Below, piece after piece: positions 59,901 through 64,000 of a DNA stretch of 64,000 bases. Positions within the stretch are counted from its first letter, which is position 1. The number at the start of each line of letters is the position of its first letter. The position numbers and the translations under genes were made by a program. Under the pieces are notes generated by a model. It was not told where the DNA came from and ran no database searches. It saw only the letters and a program-made list of their open reading frames with translations. The stretch comes from an uncultured Kiloniellaceae bacterium (lineage in GTDB: Bacteria; Pseudomonadota; Alphaproteobacteria; Kiloniellales; Kiloniellaceae): NCBI GenBank assembly GCA_947493695.1, contig CANLSF010000003.1, forward strand, positions 558,001-622,000, read 5' to 3'.

Positions 59901-60209
59901 TCAATTCCAATAAGTGATTTCATGACTTGCACGGACCCAACAGCCACTGGCGCGCGTCATAAAGACGATCTGGGTCACGTTGTCGCGTGAAATGTTCGGA
60001 ACAGGCGGATCGAACTCCTCGAATTGACCATCGGAGACAATCTGAAAAACCCCGGCTTCTACCCAACCGTTGCCTGCGCTGCGCAGGGTGATGCCGGACG
60101 TGATCGTCACAGACCTGTTGCTCGGATTTATCTGAGATGTGTGCGTAGCATTCTCCGCACCAAGCCAGCCGATCCACTGCGCCCAAACCGATCCAAACTT
60201 TGTCGCCAT
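59901..60209 (-). CDS. Uncharacterised protein (predicted beta-rich)
   Basis: MATKFGSVWAQWIGWLGAENATHTSQINPSNRSVTITSGITLRSAGNGWVEAGVFQIVSDGQFEEFDPP...; adjacent to the 59555-59896 gene. Confidence 0.6.
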   Translation of the reverse strand: MATKFGSVWAQWIGWLGAENATHTSQINPSNRSVTITSGITLRSAGNGWVEAGVFQIVSDGQFEEFDPPVPNISRDNVTQIVFMTRASGCWVRASHEITYWN

Positions 60210-60750
60210 TCCAAATATCCTTCCGTTCAAAATATTTAAGTACAGTATTTCACTTAGTCGTCGGCGGGCCCCGAAGGGTTCAAAGGAAATGGACAAATTG
60301 AGTCTTGGCGGCAGAAGGCTTTGCTCAAGCTTGCAAACCTCGGCGGGAGATGGCTGCGATAAAATCGTGGGAGGGGGCATGTGTGGACGTCTCGGCGCAA
60401 AGAGCGACAAAGAGATAAAACACCTCCGCAAGCAAAGCGGGGACTCCCCTGCTTAAGGTGTGATCCATGATTGACTTCACATGCCAGGGGAAGAGCCGAA
60501 CGGCATTTTGACCAAACCCTGGGCAATTTTCTCCGTTTTAGAAGGCTGCGGAGGTCCGGTGTAACCAATGCAGCCACTTCGCATCTAACTAACGTAACCA
60601 GATGGGCCACAGGCTCGGCAGTCCGGAAATCAGAGATGGATTTCGGAGCCGAATTGCGGCGCGTGCCGCCGAGAATCGTAACCTTCCGAGCAGGGGAATC
60701 AATCTGGAGGAACCGGTTTGTAATGTCTTTGATGCCGAGGAATAGCAATA

Positions 60751-61440
60751 GTGACGAACCGCAAGAAAATTTTGATCGTCGACAACAACGCCACACTTCG
60801 TCAGGCGTTAGGCGTACAACTTCACTTGCATGAGAATTTTGAGATTGCAGAAGCTGCGACTGGGGCCGCATCCATCGCAGCGGCAAAGAAGGAGTATTTC
60901 GACGCAATTCTGCTCGACGTCGACTTGCCTGACATGGACGGGCAATCGGTGTGCCGGCTTATGCGTCGCGCTGGAGTCAGAGTCCCTATCTTCATACTGA
61001 GCAACTCCGACACCGATTCCGATACGATCCTGGGCCTCGACGCCGGTGCCAGCGATTATATCGTTAAGCCATTCCGGCTGCGTGTCCTGCTTGCACGCCT
61101 GCGGGCGCAGTTACGCTTACACGAGCAGAGCGAGGACGCAGTTTTTACGATTGGGCCCTTCAGCTTCCGCCCCAGTGCCAAGCTGCTGACCGAAGCCGGC
61201 GGCAACCGCAAGGTCCGGCTGACCGAAAAAGAAACCAGCATCCTGAAACACCTGCTTCGAGCCGGCGGCAACGTCGTGCGCCGCGAGGCTTTGTTGAAAG
61301 ACCTTTGGGGCCACAATACTGACGCCACAACGCGGAGGGTGGAGACTCACGTATACCGTCTACGACAGAAGATTGAAGAGGACCCGACGAACGCGAGGAT
61401 CCTGATAACCCAACAGGGCGGGTATCGCTTAGCTTTCTGA
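60751..61440 (+). CDS. OmpR-family response regulator (orphan)
   Basis: KILIVDNNATLRQAL...DAILLDVDLPDMDGQSVCRLMR...DYIVKPFRLRVLLARLRAQLR plus Trans_reg_C RKVRLTEKETSILKHLLRAGGNVVRREALLKDLWG. Confidence 0.95.
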   Translation: MTNRKKILIVDNNATLRQALGVQLHLHENFEIAEAATGAASIAAAKKEYFDAILLDVDLPDMDGQSVCRLMRRAGVRVPIFILSNSDTDSDTILGLDAGASDYIVKPFRLRVLLARLRAQLRLHEQSEDAVFTIGPFSFRPSAKLLTEAGGNRKVRLTEKETSILKHLLRAGGNVVRREALLKDLWGHNTDATTRRVETHVYRLRQKIEEDPTNARILITQQGGYRLAF

Positions 61441-61483
61441 TCTCTAGATCCCGGTTTGACTCACCGGCCTCTATAGTATCGTA

Positions 61484-61548
61484 GGGGTCAGATCTAATTT
61501 TATGCGTGTCGCCAAATCATCGTGCGCATAAACTATGACCTGACCCCG
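61484..61548. repeat. REP-like palindromic dispersed repeat, copy B
   Basis: GGGGTCAGATCTAATTTTATGCGTGTCGCCAAATCATCGTGCGCATAAACTATGACCTGACCCCGC; outer arms GGGGTCAG(A)TC/GA(C)CTGACCCC and inner TATGCG/CGCATA. Confidence 0.78.
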
Positions 61549-61630
61549 CTCCCACTGATAGCTTGACCCAAAACAAGGCCTGACGCACAAAACTTGGCTG
61601 CCGATGGCGTGACCACCGGGGTTAACGTTA

Positions 61631-62269
61631 TTACTCGTCGGCTGACGACCGCGGTTGCGCGGCAAGGTAGCTCTCATAAACCAAACCGTAGGCGGTGTGT
61701 CCGCCCAGAACACCGCCGAGCGCTCCCCCCCGATTGGAGCGCCAGTCGTTCATAATCTCAGCCAGAACCGAGGCCCAGGTGGTTACTTTCACACCAGCTT
61801 GGGTCATGCGCAGCATTGCCGTATCGCGTGTCACCTCGTCCCATGTTCCTGAGGCGTCAACGACAGCATAGACATCGTAGCCTTCGGCGACCGCGGACAA
61901 TGCAGGGAACAGCAGGCAGACATCGGTAACGATGCCCGCCATGATGATCTTTTTGCGTCCCGTCGCCTCAATCGCAGCTTTGAATTCAGGCGAATCCCAG
62001 GCGTTGATTTCACCGGCACGGTTAATCACAACGTTCCCCAGCACATTGGTAATTTCGGAAGAAACCGGGCCGTTGGGACCTTCGGCCAAAGATGCCGTGA
62101 CAACCGATGGAATGCCCGCGGTCTTGGCCATATTTGTCAGGCCGTTGATGTTCTTGCGCAGAGTTTCCGGCTGGATGTCCCGAACACTTGCCAACAGACC
62201 TGTTTGGTGATCGATCATGGCCAGAACAGCATTGTCCGGCGTAAGGAATTCTGAAAACTTATTACACAT
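61631..62269 (-). CDS. Isochorismatase-family cysteine hydrolase (YcaC-like)
   Basis: DNAVLAMIDHQTGLLASVRDIQPETLRKNINGLTNMAKTAGIPSVVTAS...RKKIIMAGIVTDVCLLFPALSAVAEGYDVYAVVDASGTWDEV. Confidence 0.93.
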   Translation of the reverse strand: MCNKFSEFLTPDNAVLAMIDHQTGLLASVRDIQPETLRKNINGLTNMAKTAGIPSVVTASLAEGPNGPVSSEITNVLGNVVINRAGEINAWDSPEFKAAIEATGRKKIIMAGIVTDVCLLFPALSAVAEGYDVYAVVDASGTWDEVTRDTAMLRMTQAGVKVTTWASVLAEIMNDWRSNRGGALGGVLGGHTAYGLVYESYLAAQPRSSADE

Positions 62270-62299
62270 GGGATTCTTCTTTCATGGGAATTGGAACGG

Positions 62300-62992
62300 C
62301 TACGCGAGCGTGCCAATTAAAATGAGCTGTACATCTCTTGTAGCTTTGAACGTGCCATCGGCTCCTCTGAAGAGATCGCCGCCCGTTAAGTCGGCGCCCT
62401 CAAACTGCCCCTCTCCCTTGGCGACATAGGCAAGATACGGAGCCGTCAGATCAACCTGCTGGCCTGCTGTGAGCATCGCGATGTCAATCGTGGTTGCTGC
62501 GGCAAAAGACAGCGCTTCTTCGGACGTTCCTCCGTAGATGCGCGTTGTCTCGCCCCACGCAGGACTGAACTTTTTGTACCCTGCGGGTTCGCCGCTCACT
62601 TCCGGCATGACCCAAAGTTGCAGCATCCGGTTTTTTGTGTCGTCCGGATTCACTTCGTTGTGCTTGAAGCCTTCGCCACCGGCACGTTGTACCTGTGCGT
62701 CATTGGTATCAAGCGATCCGCCATGTTCCAAAGACCCCTCGTGAGCAACACGGCCTTCCACCATGACCGAGATCACATCGATCTCTCTATGGGGATGCAT
62801 CGTTGTTTCGCCCTTGGGGTCGAACTGCGCATCTGCCAGATAGACGAAGTTGCCGATGCCATCCCAGGCCTCCGGGCTGGCACGGTCGCCCCAGAGCTTT
62901 TTACCTGTCACCAGACGATGCTCTCTCAAGCCCGCAAAGCCGCCTTCGGTTAGCCCGTTGCGGTGCAGAATTTCGAGGTTTTGCGGTGTCAT
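62300..62992 (-). CDS. Pirin-family protein
   Basis: DAQFDPKGETTMHPHREIDVISVMVEGRVAHEGSLEHGGSLDTNDAQVQRAGGEGFKHNEVNPDDTKNRMLQLWVMP. Confidence 0.93.
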   Translation of the reverse strand: MTPQNLEILHRNGLTEGGFAGLREHRLVTGKKLWGDRASPEAWDGIGNFVYLADAQFDPKGETTMHPHREIDVISVMVEGRVAHEGSLEHGGSLDTNDAQVQRAGGEGFKHNEVNPDDTKNRMLQLWVMPEVSGEPAGYKKFSPAWGETTRIYGGTSEEALSFAAATTIDIAMLTAGQQVDLTAPYLAYVAKGEGQFEGADLTGGDLFRGADGTFKATRDVQLILIGTLA

Positions 62993-63089
62993 GCTGTTTC
63001 CAATCAAGCCTGTTGCTTAGCTTGACAAGAATATGAAATAATCCTGAAATTGGATCAATAATACAAAATTGTAATTGAGAGTTCTATTT

Positions 63090-63986
63090 ATGGAACAACG
63101 GGACTTAAACGATATGGCCGTTTTTGCGGCGATCGCACAAGCTGGCAGCATTACCGGCGCGGCTGAAAAGATGAAGCTCCCAAAATCGAATGTGAGCCGC
63201 AGGTTGGCGCGATTGGAAGATCGGCTCGGGGTTCAATTGATTGAGCGCAATACCCGCAATAGTCGGCTGACATCGATTGGCGTCAGTTACGCCGACTATT
63301 GCCGTATGATGGTTGAAGAGGCGAATGCTGCAGACGCCGTGGTCGAAACGAGCCTGGCGGAACCTGCAGGAGAATTACGGGTTTCCGCCTCGGTGCTTGT
63401 TGGACAGCAAATCATTGCTCCGGCGATTGCGGCCTATGTTCAAGAATTTCCCAAAGTACAGGTCAACCTGGAGCTGGCAAACGCGCGGGCCAACCTTATA
63501 GAGGATGGCTTTGACCTTGCATTCCGCATTGGTGAAAACCAGGATTCCACGCTTATGTCTCAAGTCGTAGGAACGCTTCCGCTGAGCCTTTACGCCAGCC
63601 CGGACTACCTGCGGACTTCGGGTGCCCCTAAGTCCCCCAAGGATCTGAAGGATCATCCTTGTCTGATCATGGGTCGTGGGATCAGAACCTCACGCTGGAA
63701 GCTCAAACGGCACGAAGAATTAGCCGAAGTCATAGCTCAAGGGGCTGTTGTCGTGAACGATTTCCTGACCCTTCGAAACCTGGCCGTCGCAGGGGGCGGC
63801 ATTGCAATGCTGCCCGCCTATGCCGCACACGTGGAGTGTGCATCCGACCGGCTTTCCCAAGTCCTGCCGGATTGGGATGCCGCCAGCGCGACACTCTCCG
63901 CAATCTACCCAAGCCGTCGCGGCGCAACACTCAAACAACGGGCTTTCATTGATCATGTTAGAGACGTTGTGGAGGATATAACCTGA
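63090..63986 (+). CDS. LysR-family transcriptional regulator
   Basis: LNDMAVFAAIAQAGSITGAAEKMKLPKSNVSRRLARLEDRLGVQLIERNTRNSRLT; divergent from the pirin gene. Confidence 0.95.
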   Translation: MEQRDLNDMAVFAAIAQAGSITGAAEKMKLPKSNVSRRLARLEDRLGVQLIERNTRNSRLTSIGVSYADYCRMMVEEANAADAVVETSLAEPAGELRVSASVLVGQQIIAPAIAAYVQEFPKVQVNLELANARANLIEDGFDLAFRIGENQDSTLMSQVVGTLPLSLYASPDYLRTSGAPKSPKDLKDHPCLIMGRGIRTSRWKLKRHEELAEVIAQGAVVVNDFLTLRNLAVAGGGIAMLPAYAAHVECASDRLSQVLPDWDAASATLSAIYPSRRGATLKQRAFIDHVRDVVEDIT

Positions 63987-64000
63987 ACAAAGTTAGAGCC

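Noticed and set aside
60434-60456. AAGCGGGGACTCCCCTGCTT hairpin as a terminator
   Set aside because: No T-tract on either side in the relevant orientation and no clearly supported upstream gene; too weak to annotate.
58265-61548. CRISPR array or composite transposon bounded by repeats
   Set aside because: Only two diverged copies about 3.2 kb apart with no regular spacers, no cas genes and no transposase; REP-like elements explain them better.

Overview
The window is a gene-dense, GC-rich chromosomal segment, alphaproteobacterial in style, dominated by catabolic, transport and regulatory genes. It holds about ten LysR regulators, two FadR/GntR regulators, Lrp, AraC, XRE-cupin and HxlR-like regulators, two TRAP transporter sets, a polyamine-type ABC importer, several GNAT acetyltransferases, a flavin-monooxygenase operon, a 3-hydroxyanthranilate dioxygenase/aspartate dehydrogenase/aldehyde dehydrogenase cluster, a cobalt-type nitrile hydratase operon, and a small low-density accessory region at about 56.5-61.6 kb. 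I found no rRNA, tRNA, CRISPR array or recognisable transposase. The most unusual locus is at 0.9-2.3 kb. A phage-type (T4 Rnl1-like) RNA ligase gene is preceded by a roughly 140-nt highly structured leader that ends in a strong intrinsic terminator just upstream of the ligase Shine-Dalgarno. An alternative 6-bp pairing between the leader and the terminator would act as an antiterminator, so this looks like either a dedicated ncRNA or an attenuator/riboswitch controlling an RNA repair enzyme. Other notable items: a double-wHTH FadR-type regulator in an apparent operon with a signal-peptide-less (cytosolic) solute-binding protein; an exactly duplicated 18-bp operator around a fadR-like gene; and dispersed GGGGTCAGGTC-type palindromic repeats.
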